From NCBI RefSeq assembly GCF_000006405.1, contig NW_003205208.1:1-64000 (forward strand): a stretch of 64,000 nucleotides of DNA. Reading direction: 5' to 3'. The notes beneath the pieces were generated by a model. It was not told the DNA's origin. It did not search any database and saw only the letters and a list, made by a program, of their open reading frames with translations. The stretch is from Perkinsus marinus ATCC 50983 (taxonomy: Eukaryota > Perkinsozoa > Perkinsida > Perkinsidae). Positions 21,075-33,194 of the stretch are shown one piece after another (the stretch's first letter is position 1; each line of letters starts with the position of its first letter). The position numbers and the translations under genes were made by a program.

Positions 21075-21290
21075 ATCGTATACCGTTTCAGGAGCAACGT
21101 ACAGTAAGCAGCATAACAGCAACATCGCACTGGTCGAAACTAGCGAGATGTATGAATTAGGTAAGTGCCGCATACTCAGCGGTCATGTCATGCAATCGAC
21201 CCATCGAATGGTATTACTTAACCACAAACTAGCTATGAATTCAGCAACATCTAGAAGACTCCTAGAGAGCAGGGAAAATTCTAAGGCGAG

Positions 21291-21369
21291 GACTCTGAGC
21301 TGCCAGCTCAAAGTCTGTGCTCTGCCAGCTCAGAGTCAGCTAGAACTGTGCTCCAGCGGAGCACAGTTC
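21291..21369. repeat. Nested hairpins at the 3' end of the MULE transposase
   Basis: Arms 21291-21302 and 21326-21337 are perfect 12-bp complements, and a 7-1-7 palindrome is nested at the left arm (tgagctg around one c). A second hairpin, 21343-21369, has perfect 12-bp arms and a 3-nt loop and encodes the last residues of the transposase frame. Confidence 0.85.
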
Positions 21370-23055
21370 ATCTCTTCGTCTCTTCCTCGAACCTCCACTG
21401 GTAGGCCTACATCTCGGACAGTACCGTGGCTTCCTGGGATTGGCTAGGTCCGGCAACGGGTATCTAGTTGCCATACACCAAGCTTCAGCGCAGTCAATGT
21501 GCCACCACCCAGTAGAGATGCATTTCTTTGATGAGCAATATACGGCGGGTGAGTCAAAATAGCCCCCACAGCACGCTGACAGATCTCTCCTCTTAACGGA
21601 GGGTAGTTCAGAGGATGGAGGGATAGAGTGCGGAGGCCATTCGAAACAGTCAAGCCCCCTGACTCTAATGCTGGACTGACTGGCTCGGAGAGCCTGCGCT
21701 TGGCCCTGGCGTGCTCCTCCATAGCGGGTAGTTTCATTCAACCTCAAGCCGGGACCGGCCACACCTTTGCTGAGCTTCCTCTGCAGTTTCGCTTCGGCTC
21801 TTTGCCAGGCCACTTGGTCATCGACTCCAAAGTGACGTCCCAGAGCTACCACATGGGAGCACTTACTTCTCGCTGCATAAGCTTCGCAAGTGCATCTTGG
21901 ACCCCCATCCCGAGAAAGCCGACTGACACCAGAAGTAGTAGTAAAAGTAACAAGCGATATCTTGTTCATTATCCTCTTCGCAGTCTGGAAGTCCTCGTAC
22001 CTCTGCGTTACTCCCAGACATAGCATCTTGTCAGCCACTCCAATCCGTCTGGGATCCGAATTGTGCATTGGCTTGTCGCCTCGGAATACGTACACATGCT
22101 CCCCAACACCAAAGTAATGAGATGCCTTTCGACAGATGTCTTTGCAACAAGAGGCTCGATGACAGGGACCATTCACTGATGACGGGAGAGCCCTAGGAAG
22201 GGGCAAGAACGATAGAGTGTCTAGAGCTGACACCCTATCTGACTGTTGAATGATCCTCCCGTTGACTCGATGCTTATTATATGCCGAGACGGCCTTCCAT
22301 TCATCTCCTGCTAGAGCGTAAGCAAACTCCAATAAGGTTCGCATCCTTCGAGAGCGAAGAAGGGTCTTCTTGAGGAATCTGCGGAATACCTCAATGCCGT
22401 TACTCGTTCTCCCGCCCACGCCATCATTGTGACAAGCAGCCCACCGGGAGCGGAAGCTACCGGTATCGAACCACTCTCCACTCGCCATAGAGTTGAGAAA
22501 ATTAACTGCTTTAGCCTCGCCTCTCTCGTTCCATTTACCGAACAGAAGCTCGATGAGAGAAGTGAACTCTGACTGACTTGAGGCTTTAGCTACTGCCCTC
22601 AGGTCGCTTTTCAACTCACTCTATAGCCCTGCTCTCATTCCAGCTGGTTTCTTCCTTTTGGCGGCTTGCATGAAATGGAAGAAACAACAGCTCATAGACG
22701 CCTGTTCGAAGGTCGCAGACACAGCACCGTGGAGAGCTTTGGAGCCGTCTTGAATAATGCCGGTGATCCGAGGTAGTTCGCGCACACCCACATCCCTGAT
22801 GAGTTCGTGGAATGATCTCAGGATATCTTCGATGCTGCGTCTATTTTCACTCCTAACCAGCCCCACTAGAATCGGTCTAGCAGCTCCAGCAGCATTCATT
22901 GAGGTCATAGTGAAAACCGAGCATTCCGCAGCAATCAAATTAAAGGTAACATCAGCAGCAATCTCGTCACTATTCAGATAATTATGTAGCATCCGTGGGT
23001 AATACCCACTGGGTATTAAATTTATCGCGTAGATGCTCGTCCATCCCAGTGGCAT
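21340..23055 (-). CDS. MULE transposase with SWIM and PHD-like zinc fingers (interrupted)
   Basis: A Mutator-like DNA transposase, which would cut and paste its element in the nucleus. The DDE triad is visible: Asp in ADVTFNL (about residue 35 of the upstream part), Asp in IIQDGSK (about 103), followed by the family's CCFFH, and Glu in TSNGIEVFRRFLKK (about residue 75 of the downstream part). A SWIM finger (CTCEAYAARSKCSH) follows, then a C-terminal PHD-like finger in Cys4-His-Cys3 spacing (CCGGYF, CSSKKC, WWHIDC, YCPRC). A single in-frame TAG at 22621-22623 splits the frame. The N-terminus is missing or sits in other frames or exons upstream; a palindromic scar at 22996-23015 lies near the start of the open frame. 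Terminal inverted repeats were not found. So it is a recently inactivated copy, unless the TAG is read through. Confidence 0.85.
22996..23015. repeat. Palindromic scar, A = tgggta, inside the MULE frame
   Basis: A, a, A', c, A. Outer bases are g and t; both spacers obey the complement rule. It adds 14 nt and so changes frame relative to a site without it. Confidence 0.85.
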
Positions 23056-23709
23056 CTTCCAAACCAGTTCGCTTTATGGCATCCATAATGTCTAATACCT
23101 GTCACGAGCCGAGCTGGAAGTGAACACTGAATAAGGGGCAGTAAGACTCATCTTGGAGGACATGTAAGTGACATTCTATACTACGAAGCACACCTCTTCA
23201 ATGGCTATATGGTAAACAGCATATTTAAGTTGGACTGCCGATCGGAAGCGAGGACAAGATCGTGGAAAAGCGTCAATTTGGCTACAGTGTATTACGAAAT
23301 TCAATTCCGAAACATCAGTGACTACAGTCTCGAATTTGGGACCTCTTGTCTCGAAAAATATTGCTCAATCCAATAAGGGGAACTGACTAATAAACCATGT
23401 CGATGGGAAACTGTTATCGTGGCCAAGACTTTGGCAAACAAAAAAGACCAATGGTAATATACCACAAGCATGGCTCTCGATTATGGCATAATACCATGGG
23501 TAATTTTTGTTCCTAAGTTTTCCTTATTGTTTTGAAATATTTGTCCTTGCAGGTTTGATGTTTCAAAATTCAAGTTTTTAGAGTTTTTGAATTGAAGTTC
23601 TGCATTCTGCATATCCAAAAGGGAGTAATGTCTCACATACTACTTTCTACTAGTAATAGTTTCGTGTAGGTTGATGTTTTGTTATAGTCTGATTTGTTAT
23701 GAGTTTTGA

Positions 23710-23729
23710 CAGTCAGTGACTGCCAGTCA
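23710..23729. repeat. Palindromic scar, A = cagtca
   Basis: A, g, A', c, A. Outer bases are a and c; the left spacer obeys the complement rule, the right does not. Confidence 0.8.
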
Positions 23730-23947
23730 CGACTGAACAGTGATATAGACCATTCGAGCCGTAAGCCTTGTCGGAAGTCTTTAATGATTCGATACTTACG
23801 TTGAGATCTCCAAGATCTTTGTCGATGTCACGTTGTACTTTTTCTAGGAAGGGCTCAAGTTTTAGTCCATATGGTCGGCGGCGAGTAATTGATGTGACAA
23901 TATTGCGAGTATTACCTGAGAGAGTCGAAAGTGAGGAAAAGGCAGCT

Positions 23948-23967
23948 AGTGAGGCTCACTAAGTGAG
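23948..23967. repeat. Palindromic scar, A = agtgag
   Basis: A, g, A', a, A. Outer bases are t and c; both spacers obey the complement rule. Confidence 0.85.
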
Positions 23968-24154
23968 CGAACTCTGATCTTAGCCAGATCTACCTTTGTG
24001 AGTGTTGGGTCTTTACTTATTGCTCCCGCCGCTAGATCGACCAAAGGAGGTGGAACGGTCACAGACCTGAAGCCACCAAGCAAGACTTTGATCCTCACTC
24101 CCAGAGTGGTTTTCACCTGCATATGTGACTATCGTACGGATGGTCATGTGCTTT

Positions 24155-24903
24155 TCAGGCAGCTATAGACGAGTTAGCTGAGCATACGCCGTAGAAGCTG
24201 CGAAGCAAATCCCCCGGGGGGCCACTCTCTACCACCAAAATACATGACAGCTGGCAGGCATCCCTCGGCCACAATCTCCATGAGGGCTTAGCATTGTTGC
24301 TCGTGACTGGCTCACCGAGTGGAAGGCGCCGAAGACAACGTAGTTCACGCCTCTTGCGGTTCTCGTGAACGCTCTTGACTTGAGCCAGAAATGGCCTGCC
24401 TGCCAAGTACTCCCTTATCACTTCCTCAATAGGTCCATTGACTGCATGGAATGCCTCTTTCATCCACTTGCCCCCTGGACCCTCAGGGGCTCTGCGGTGT
24501 TCAGTGCTCGTGCGAGTAGCATGTGTACTCATTATAGAAGAGGTGTCACTACTAGACTCAATGTCATCGTTCTCTGTATCAGAACTTTCGAAGCTGCTGC
24601 CTTCGGAAATGCTGCTGTCCGATTTATCTTCATTGGACGATGTGGATAGGGCGGATCTGTCCTCGTTGTTCGGTTGCACAGCCGCAGCACCTGAAAAATC
24701 CCATGCTGAACTCAGAGAAGGAATTCAATACTGTCAGGCTCCTCATGTGAGTCGAGTTCGTCGATTCTCTGGTCTCTCATATCATCAAGCAGTTGACCAT
24801 CATCACTCCCACTTGCCGTGTTCCGTGCTTCGAAGGTTTTCATGGCGAGTGACGCTTCTGGGACCTCGTCCCATAACATCCCCTCCCCGCAAAACCTAGG
24901 CAC
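24155..24903 (-). CDS. Hypothetical acidic Ser/Asp-rich protein (two segments)
   Basis: The upstream segment (24712-24903) starts MPRFCGEGMLWDEVPE and is acidic. The downstream segment (24155-24679) has a Ser/Asp/Glu-rich N-terminus followed by a basic part with VHENRKRRELRCLRR. They are in different frames, and a short intron ending in ttttttcag-like text around 24680-24712 could join them. No domain is recognised. It lies between a MULE and RE4, so it may belong to mobile DNA rather than to the host. Existence as a gene is uncertain. Confidence 0.3.
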
Positions 24904-24999
24904 GGACTTAAATTAAAAGATACGCTAATCATCATATAGTCTATCATCATATCTGCTTTATCGTCGGCAATGGCTGGCAACGGGCCGGACTGCAACTAA

Positions 25000-27900
25000 T
25001 TACAGGAGCAATACGGGCCGAACAAGTCATACAGGCTCAGGAACGTCTCCACCAATGTTGTCGAGCAGAGTCTTCAGTCCTATCCACGTCATCATCGGTT
25101 TTGGAAAAACCATCCGGAACGGGCCGAACAACGTCCTTGAAGGAATCGGTACATTGTGCCCAAGCATAGTTTATAGAATACCGAAATTGGCGGCGACGGT
25201 TAATGGCAGTCGTAGGCAGACTTACAAGCTCACCAGGCCGAAGTTCAAAGGCTTGAGGGAATGGCGTCAAGGGTGCCCTTGGTAATTCATACTTGAAGGC
25301 CGAGACAGAGAATAGCTCCACCGAAGCGTCGTCCCAAATGAACGTCGTACCCCATGAGTCATGGGCCATGACTCTCGTAGTACTTCATTCCTAACCCAGG
25401 AAACCCTCAGGAAATCAAGGAACGAGCCGCACTACTGATAGAACGGGCCGAAAACCACTTGGGGGAATGTCTAGCATCGCTGTTCGGAGCGACATTAAAC
25501 AATTGCCCATTACGGTCATGAAGCTTACGTACCACACCATTGATATCAGTGACCGGGCGAGGCCGAGAGTTACGGCCAAGTCTCATAAACTCGTCTGCCG
25601 CGTGGTCGTAGTTACGGGCCGAAAACGGGGTAGGTGGGTCTTGTTGGTTAAAGGTGTCGAAGAAGCACCGTAGGTTGTCTCCACGCCTTTCGGGTTGAAC
25701 ATTGAGGAGTTCCTGAAGTCTGGCTAGTACACCAGGCATTTAGATAACAGCCTACAACCGAGAGGTAAAACATCAGTCTCAAAATAGCAGATTGAATGAC
25801 AAACTCATGAAAAGCGCCAATAATATACCTCATTCTTGCCAAACATTTTAGCAAAAACGGTCAATTGTGCGAGCGCCATGTACGCACAAACACGAAGATT
25901 CGACTTAAAACGGTTATCGAAAACTTCGAAACATGCCTCGACCATGCCATCCGTAGGCAGGTATGGGAGGCTAACACTGAGTACTCACAAATTACAAAGA
26001 ACGTTCAGTGAAAATCATCCACTACAATATTCCAAGTGCACTAAAGTGGGTGTACGCACACCCAAGAGACAAGGGCCTGATAGCACAGCCCTGCTAGGAC
26101 AATACGATCCACAACTTGACGTCAATTACAATACCGGTCTTAAATACAATCAAATATGTCAGCGAGCTCAAATACATTTAAGAAGTTACAAATCTTGAAT
26201 ACCATCAAGCAGAACTTCAATACCAAAACTTAGAGGTACCTCAGTAGAGTGAGACAATAAAATCCATCACTTCCCCTCCCCGCAGAATCCTACTGCAGGG
26301 TGTGAAGGAGGATTTGGCACTACTAAATACTTAGTGCTACCTGAGGTAGCCTACTTCTCGAAGGTCTCCAAGAAGGGGAGAACTTCTGAGGGGGACGAAT
26401 CACACGACCAGTACGAGTAGTACGGGGCGGCGGCGAACCTGGGGGAGCAGACTCAGGCAAAATCGCAGGTTCTACAACTTGAGGTGAGCGGTCTTGCTGA
26501 TCCGTAGTTCCCGAGGACACATGGGGAATATTAGAACCACTTGAAAAAGCTGATATGGCAGAAAGCATTTGACTACGGGCCGAAGAGGACGGTCGCGATC
26601 CAGCAGATCGGGCCGAAGCATCCGCAATACAACCATTATCATCAGGGCTGGAACCAGCAGACCGACTAGACTGAAGCACCGGATGAGATCTTCGCGACGA
26701 AGATAACCCTTCACTCGGCAATAGACTTGTGTTTTCAGAAGGAAGACTAGGAATCACCGGACCAGAAGCATCTTCAATTAGCATGTCACCATCTTGAGGG
26801 CTACGAACTTCTCCAACCTGTGGTAGTGGTTGTAGCACATCAGTATCATCTTGAGCAACCCAATACGCCGAAGGTTGAGGCTGATATAGCCTATCATGAG
26901 AAGGAGAACCCATCTCAGCGACATATGACGAAACTTCATCGGAATCTGCAAAATGATCCAAATGGTCTTCTTGCAATACCGGGCCCGTTCTAGGGATTTC
27001 CTTGAAAGGATACAAGGGAACCCTTGGAGCTTCATCAACAGGAGGTTCCATTCTCACAATGTTGAGCTGAACCGGTATCATTTCTGGTTGAATTGGATCT
27101 GCCAATATATAGTCGGTAGAAATGACCTTTTCCCGTGGATCTGGGAAATGTCGAACTACCACCGTCTTATTATTAGATCCAGCAACAAACTTGAAGATGC
27201 ACCAGTCCGCCTGCCATTTAGGAAGCAACTTGCGGGCCGGAGCATTGTTGCCATGGAAAATCTTCAGGCGAACCCGTTGACCAACATAATGTCGCCGATG
27301 AGAAGGTTGTCTTAAGGCTGCCAGACGGTATGAAGCACCATTAGCAGTAGCCCATTCATCCATAACATCATCAATTTTGGCACGTGCTCGGGCCAAATAG
27401 GCTGCATAGCTCTCAGGATCATGCATCAAAGATGAGTATTGATATAGACTTGGCAATAACATTTGAGGAGCTTCTCTTCCAAACATAAGATAGAAGGGGG
27501 TAAATCCAGTGGCCGAATGAGGAGTCGAATTATATTGCCATAGGACGCCTCGTAGGTGGCCTTGCCAATCCCCTATGGTCTGAGTAGCCATTCTGAGCAA
27601 GTTCAAAATGGTAGAATTGAAACGTTCCACATGACCATTTGAGCTCGGATGATGCGGAGTAGACCGCACCTTAGTGACCCCCAAAATCTTCATAACATCA
27701 TGAAAGATTTCACTCTCAAAGGCAGGACCTTGATCACTCAATAACCTCATAGGCGGGCCAAATTGTGAACAGAGTTGCAGCAATGGTGCCAAAGCATCAG
27801 TAGCTCCTTCTCCTTTTACAACGTAAGCATCGGCCCAACGTGTGAAATGATCCACAATAACCAGCAGTTTGGTAGGGCCTTGGTCTGATGGGCCAACAAA

Positions 27901-30900
27901 CAAGAAGTCCACAGCAATAGTATGCCATGGTGCTCCTACTGGAAAGGGCACTAATGCTGCCGGAGGTTGCTGCCGAGCTTTAATGGTCAAACAGCGGGAA
28001 CATTGTGCCACATAATCTATGGTATCCACGTGCATACCGGGCCAAAAACAAAGCCTTCGCATACGATCCCACATATGTTGCTTACCGAAGTGACCGCCCA
28101 TGTCATGAAACTTATACAACAAGGGTCTCCTCATAGAGTCTGGAATAACCGGAAGTGTTTCTCATCTTCCGGGAGATATTTTGCCATACGCACCAGTAAA
28201 CCGGACTCATCCAAAAATAACACCGACCAAAGCTTCCGATAAGGCCGAACGGCAGGATCCTTCATAGCTGTGCGACCAAAGGATTGCTGATCTCGAAGCC
28301 GTTGCTTCACCAGACATATTACAGCGTCTTCATCTTGTTGCTGATTGATATCATCGGTGGACCACTCTTCGCATGCTGTTACCAGTGTCGAAGAAATAAC
28401 GGGCCGAACTCCAGTAACCAATAGAGTTTGATCAATCAGAAGTTGAGGCTCCGATACCGACATTTGTTCAGCAACACGGCTTGGGGATTCATCCAATGCA
28501 AATACAGCCGGAGTGGCCATCATAGCAGGATGGAACACATGAGGGTCATCCCCAGGAGAGCAGACCGGACAACAATAAATATGAAGTCTCACATCGTCTT
28601 CCATATCCAACCAATAATAAGACGACCGTAATCGCAATAAGCAGGACCGATACATCTGATGACCCTGATTCTGATGAACTTCATGCAACACACGATCCTT
28701 CAAAGAGGAGGGTAAGACAGGGACCAACTTTGGTTGCATTGAAGGGCCAACGTCCAATCCATACATCAATACTCCCTGCTCCATAGAGAATCTTCTGAGC
28801 CTAGAAGTATATCCAGAAAGGCGTTGGTCGTGTTCATAACTTGCTGAATCCACAGAAAGTCGTCCGCCAAGCCACATCCCAAACAGAGAGGTGACAACAT
28901 AGCTGCAGGGTGTGGAGAAGCCTCTCCCTCTTGTACTTGTTCACAACGGGCCGAAGGTGGTCGTGATAGAGCGTCAACGACCACGTTATCCTTACCAGGC
29001 CGATATTGGATAGAAAAAGAGTACTGACAGAGGCTCAACATCCAACGCTGTACTTTGGGTGTCGTCGATGTCTCCAAGAACGTTAGAGGTTTGTGGACCA
29101 CATGTAACCACAAATTGTGGTCCGTGAAGACGATAAACTCCAAGGGGTAACCCAATAGAATATTCCTAAATCTCTCCAAGGAACGGAAGATAGCGAAAGC
29201 TTACGTTCGTATACAGGCCATCGACGTTGAGTACTTGTCAAGGCTTGACTGAAAAAGGAGAGGGGGGCTCCGTCTTGTTCCAATACACCTCCGATAGCTG
29301 CATCACTAGCATCGGTCACCAATTGGAAGGGCCGAAGGAAATCCGGGTAGTTCAACAACGGCAAACGGGCCAAACCTTCCTTAATGTCAACGAAGGCGGC
29401 CTCACATTCTTCTGTCCATGGTAGCAAGGTCGACGACTTGATCTTAGTACTCTCAGTAACCAAATCATATAAGGCTCTAGCTTGATTCGAAAAATGTGGA
29501 AGGAACCCCCTATAATAATTTGCTAAACCGAGAAACGATCTTAGCTCCGAGACCAGGGTCGGCACAGGCCAACGAAGGATAGTTTCCACCTTCTTAACGT
29601 CAGGAGTCATACCATCCGGGCCGAAAGTATGTCCAAGATAATCGACTGACCGGGCCATTATTGTGCACTTTTCTGCCGCAATAGCTGAACCAGCAGATCT
29701 TAGTACCCCAAAAATTTGCCGTAAATGGGACAAATGCTCGTCATAAGAGGAGCTAAAGATCAATAGGTCATCCAAATAGCACTTCACGAAGGGAAGATCT
29801 CCGCCCAAGGAATTTATAAGTCGTTGAAACGTTGCTGGGGCCGAAGCTAACCCGAAGGGCATACGAAGCCATTCGTATAACGGGAAGCCTGGGCCCGGGC
29901 AAAAAGCCGTCTTCACCTGATCTTCGGGCCGAACCGGTACTTGCCAATAACCACTACGAAGGTCCAAGGTAGTGAAGAACTTAGCATTGCCCAAATGTTC
30001 TTGAACATCATCTGGCCGAGGAACCGGATAAGCCTCCGTCTCACATAACCGATTCAAACCTCGATAGTCGATGCACATACGAACCTTGCCGTTCTTTTTC
30101 GGGACAAACACGCACGGAAAGCGCCAAGGTGAGGTGCTCCGACGTATGACCCCTAAAGACTCCATTTCCTGAAGCATAGACGACACCTCTTCTCTCCATC
30201 GATGGGGTAAGGGCCGAACTCGTTCACACAGAGGAGCCTTAGAACCAGTGTTAATACAATACTCTGCAGAGGAGCAGAACCCGGGCACGAACAGCAAACA
30301 AATCCGAAAACTCTTCACATAACTCAGCAACGGGCCGTTGCTCCTTCGACGGTGAGCCACAAAAATCAGGAAGCTGTACCGAAGTATCACGGAAATCAGG
30401 AACCGCAAACCTTAATGAATCCGATAGTGGATCGTCTTGGAGCTCATCGGTATCCTCATAACCAGGAGGCGGCCACACTCCAGCAGCCAACAGCTCGGAC
30501 CTCGGAGGAATTGACGACGAAGATGGAGTTGGGACTGGATGAGATCCGGGCACAGGCCATCCTTTCTCCCGCAGTTCATCATCGGTCAAGGGAACAACAT
30601 CAACCTTTGTACCAGCACCAGCCAACAAATATTCGGGACAGGACAGGTCATAAGAATCATTGTCCGTCAAAGTTACCACACAAGATGGCGACTGCGATTT
30701 ACAATACGACTTCGCCTTATCTTCCAAATTAGCCGCTTGAACTGGGTGTTCCACAAACCAAGGGAGAGCCGAAGGTTCCTCCTTAGAGTAAATACCAACA
30801 ATTCGGATAGGGCGGGCCGAATATTGAATATCCAAATCATAATGAGACGTAAAATCATGCCCCAATATCAGATCATAGGCCAAAGAGTCCACTATCAAAG

Positions 30901-32081
30901 CATCCACACAGAAGGAAAACTTGGGATCATTACGGTCCGGAGCCATTCCTTCCTTGGCTTTGTCACCACCATAAGCCTCTACGGAAAATTATGACATACC
31001 CAGAAAAGTACAAATAGAACGATCAATCGTCATAAGAGAGGGTCCAGTAACGGGCCGAATCTCGACTTCACGAGGAACTACACGTCTTGCCACCATAGTA
31101 GAACAACAGCCAGTATCTACCAGGCAACGTAATGGACCAACTCGACGGTGACCAAAGAGAAGATCAGCGTAGAGGAATAAACCATTATCCCTCCCAAAAG
31201 GATATAGTACAATTTGCGGCGCTCGCGAGCTGTCAGGCGAGCGCCCTAACAGTTTCCCGACACCCCATTAGACTTCTTGTTGGCAATTGAGGCAACGAAC
31301 GATGAAAATTGCGGACATGATCGGGCCAAATGATCGCTTGAGCCACACACAAAGCATCCACGATCATGCTTCTTATGGGGGCAAGCCACAGCCCAATGAC
31401 CATCACCACAACATAAATAACACTTAGGATCACGCTTCCTGCCCTTACCCTTCTGAGGACGGCGACCAGAATTACGACCTTGGCCGTTCCCATTAGTACC
31501 CTAAGGGTACTACCCTTGACTTGATCCAAGAGTTTAGTAATAGAACCAACCATGGCATTCTGCGAGGTCATAAACGTGTCAATAAGCTTAGTCACATGGT
31601 CTTCACTCGGAATATTCTCATAAGGCATGCCAGTTGCCAATGCACCAGCAGCCTTAGAAGAAGACTTCTCCTTAAAATCTTCAAAGATCTCACATACACC
31701 CTGAATGGTCTTAGGCTGACGTCGACGGAGCACAGACTTGGCACCGTCTGGGGCGTTGGCAGTCAATCTATCCATAATCATCTTATACATATGGGTCTGA
31801 GACAACTTATGATCCTCGGGTAGGGTCTTATTGTAATTAGTCATATATCGTCGGAGTGTAGTCAAGAAAGAGACCACACGGGAAGACCTATCCCAAGTCA
31901 GAGAGTTGAACTTATGCAGAATCTCATCGGGCCGAACTAAGGCAAACATATCCAACAGAGCCTTTCGGTCAGCCTCGAAATCTGTCTTAGAACAGTTCTG
32001 ATGCCAGACCTCAAAATGGGTACCACGAAGATAATTAGGCGTCATCTTCGCGCGCGCCACAATTTTTCTACCCTTGGCCAC
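25000..32081 (-). mobile_element. RE4: broken Ty3/Gypsy LTR retrotransposon
   Basis: On the minus strand, from high to low coordinates: Gag (about 31.2-32.1 kb), aspartic protease region (about 30.3-30.9 kb, with YDLILGHDF), reverse transcriptase and RNase H (about 28.8-30.3 kb), integrase (about 26.3-28.1 kb) and a region of open frames without known domains (about 25.0-25.7 kb). The RT shows the Gypsy hallmarks VPKKNGKVRMCIDYR, LRMPFGL, YLDDLLIF and TDASDAAIGGVL. The integrase shows the H-H-C-C finger, VDFL, SDQGPAFE and SSNGHVERFN. It is broken in several places and looks old. No LTR pair was found; a polypyrimidine run at about 26268-26281 could be the purine tract of the 3' end. The 9-mer ttcggcccg is strongly over-represented on the sense strand throughout. 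Confidence 0.9.
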
Positions 32082-32463
32082 ATTTTTTCTTCGGCGGCCA
32101 CTTTTTTACTTTCCGAGCCACAAACTGCGTTTTCCTTGTGCTTGCTTGTGGCCGCCCTAGCGGAGCCGGGGGGTGAGTTCCGGGATCATTTCGGGCTAGG
32201 GCATGTCCTGAGGGTGTCCCTCGGACGAACAGGCCCCTACTTCCCCGACGTCCCAAATTTTTGTCCCCCTTTTCCCAAATTTCCTCCCCCTCCCAAACTG
32301 ACCAACCTCTCGCTCCCAAAAACCCTCGCTCCCACCTGAACACGATGTGGTGCCTTCTATCTGCTTGGCTATATCTGTTGCCCGATAGTATCCACATTTA
32401 TAATGATGGTATGGTAAGTTGAAGCCAACTTGAGCAAAATCAGGTCCATGTCTATCTGAAATT
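32082..32463. other. Flank of RE4, no gene seen
   Basis: Starts with three or four imperfect direct repeats of about 25 bp built on ggccacattttttct (32055-32120). The rest is GC-rich and has no supported gene. It may be the leader of RE4. Confidence 0.45.
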
Positions 32464-32867
32464 GAGCGACCCAAGAGCGTTACAGTAAGCGCTACTGGTC
32501 TAAGTTAAGCGAAGAGCGAGATAAGGAAGCAATTCTGGGTTGGCCATGTCCTGAGGGACTCAGTTTAGCTTCGCGTTCGTTCCAGTTGTTGTTGTGTCGA
32601 GAATTCACCTATGACCGCCACCTTTCTGCTCTGCGCAGGGTGGGCCTGCACGTCTATGACTGGTCTAAGTTAAGTGAAGAGCGAGATAAGGAAGCAATTC
32701 GGGGTTGGCCATGTCCTGAGGGACTTAGATCAGCTTCGCGTTCGTTCCAGTTGTTGTTGTGTCGAGAATTCACCTATGACCGCCACCTTTCTGCTCTGCG
32801 CAGGGTGGGTCTGCACGTCTAGGGGTGTCAGATCGGATTGTGTACGTCTATGACTGGTCTAAGTTGC
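32464..32867 (+). repeat. 165-bp tandem repeat that reads as a 55-residue protein repeat
   Basis: Two full units start at 32494 and 32659 and a third partial one at 32853, after a 29-bp insertion. Because 165 is divisible by three, the plus strand stays open from about 32464 to 32822. Each unit reads YDWSKLSEERDKEAI, then GWPCPEGL, then LLCREFTYDRHLSALRR. No start codon is obvious and the family is not recognised. It could be an exon or a fragment of a mobile-element protein. Confidence 0.75.
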
Positions 32868-33194
32868 TATCGCGTGAAGATTAGCTATCTGAAGATATCT
32901 TAGCTCCTGCTTTCTATCTGAAGATTAGTCCAACCAGAGCCTCTAGCATCAGCTTTATAACGCCTTAACCAATCCTCAAAATCAGCAATTCCATCATACC
33001 GTTCAGGCATAGGTGATTGCAGGAATGCCTAAAACGGGAACATCTACTTTCATTCCACAAGCGATACAGCATTTCATTCCACGTTTTAAGGAACACAATA
33101 AAAAAGGAAAAAAACCATAGGACACGATGAACACCCGAAACCCGACCCGAAACCCGAAGACTACCCAGGTGAACGGATTAGAGCGTGTAATCAG
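32868..33194. other. Spacer before the second gap, no gene seen
   Basis: Contains small duplications (tatctgaagat) and nothing else recognisable. Confidence 0.5.

Larger units (their letters stand above)
14895..21079 (+). mobile_element. RE3: complete LTR retrotransposon with target duplication
   Basis: Body 14900-21074, flanked by the 5-bp direct repeat atcgt (14895-14899 and 21075-21079), a target-site duplication. The LTRs are 184 bp, begin TG, end CA and are identical, so the insertion is very recent. A candidate primer-binding site (tggtacccgatgcagg) starts at 15087, three bases after the LTR, and overlaps the start codon. A purine run (ggggaggga) sits just before the 3' LTR. One open frame of 1934 codons fills the interior. 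It looks whole. RT features leave BEL/Pao-like versus Gypsy-like undecided. Confidence 0.93.
23056..24154. other. Non-coding stretch with two scars
   Basis: Partly AT-rich sequence without a supported gene. On the minus strand a possible exon (about 23018-23092) reads DIMDAIKRTGLEDATGMDE and may be an N-terminal piece of the MULE transposase in another frame. Besides the scars at 23710 and 23948, a 6-1-6 palindrome lies at 23480-23492. Confidence 0.45.

Noticed and set aside
25000-32500. LTR pair for RE4
   Set aside because: No matching direct repeats were seen between the 25-26.3 kb and 32.1-32.5 kb flanks; the ends are therefore left approximate.
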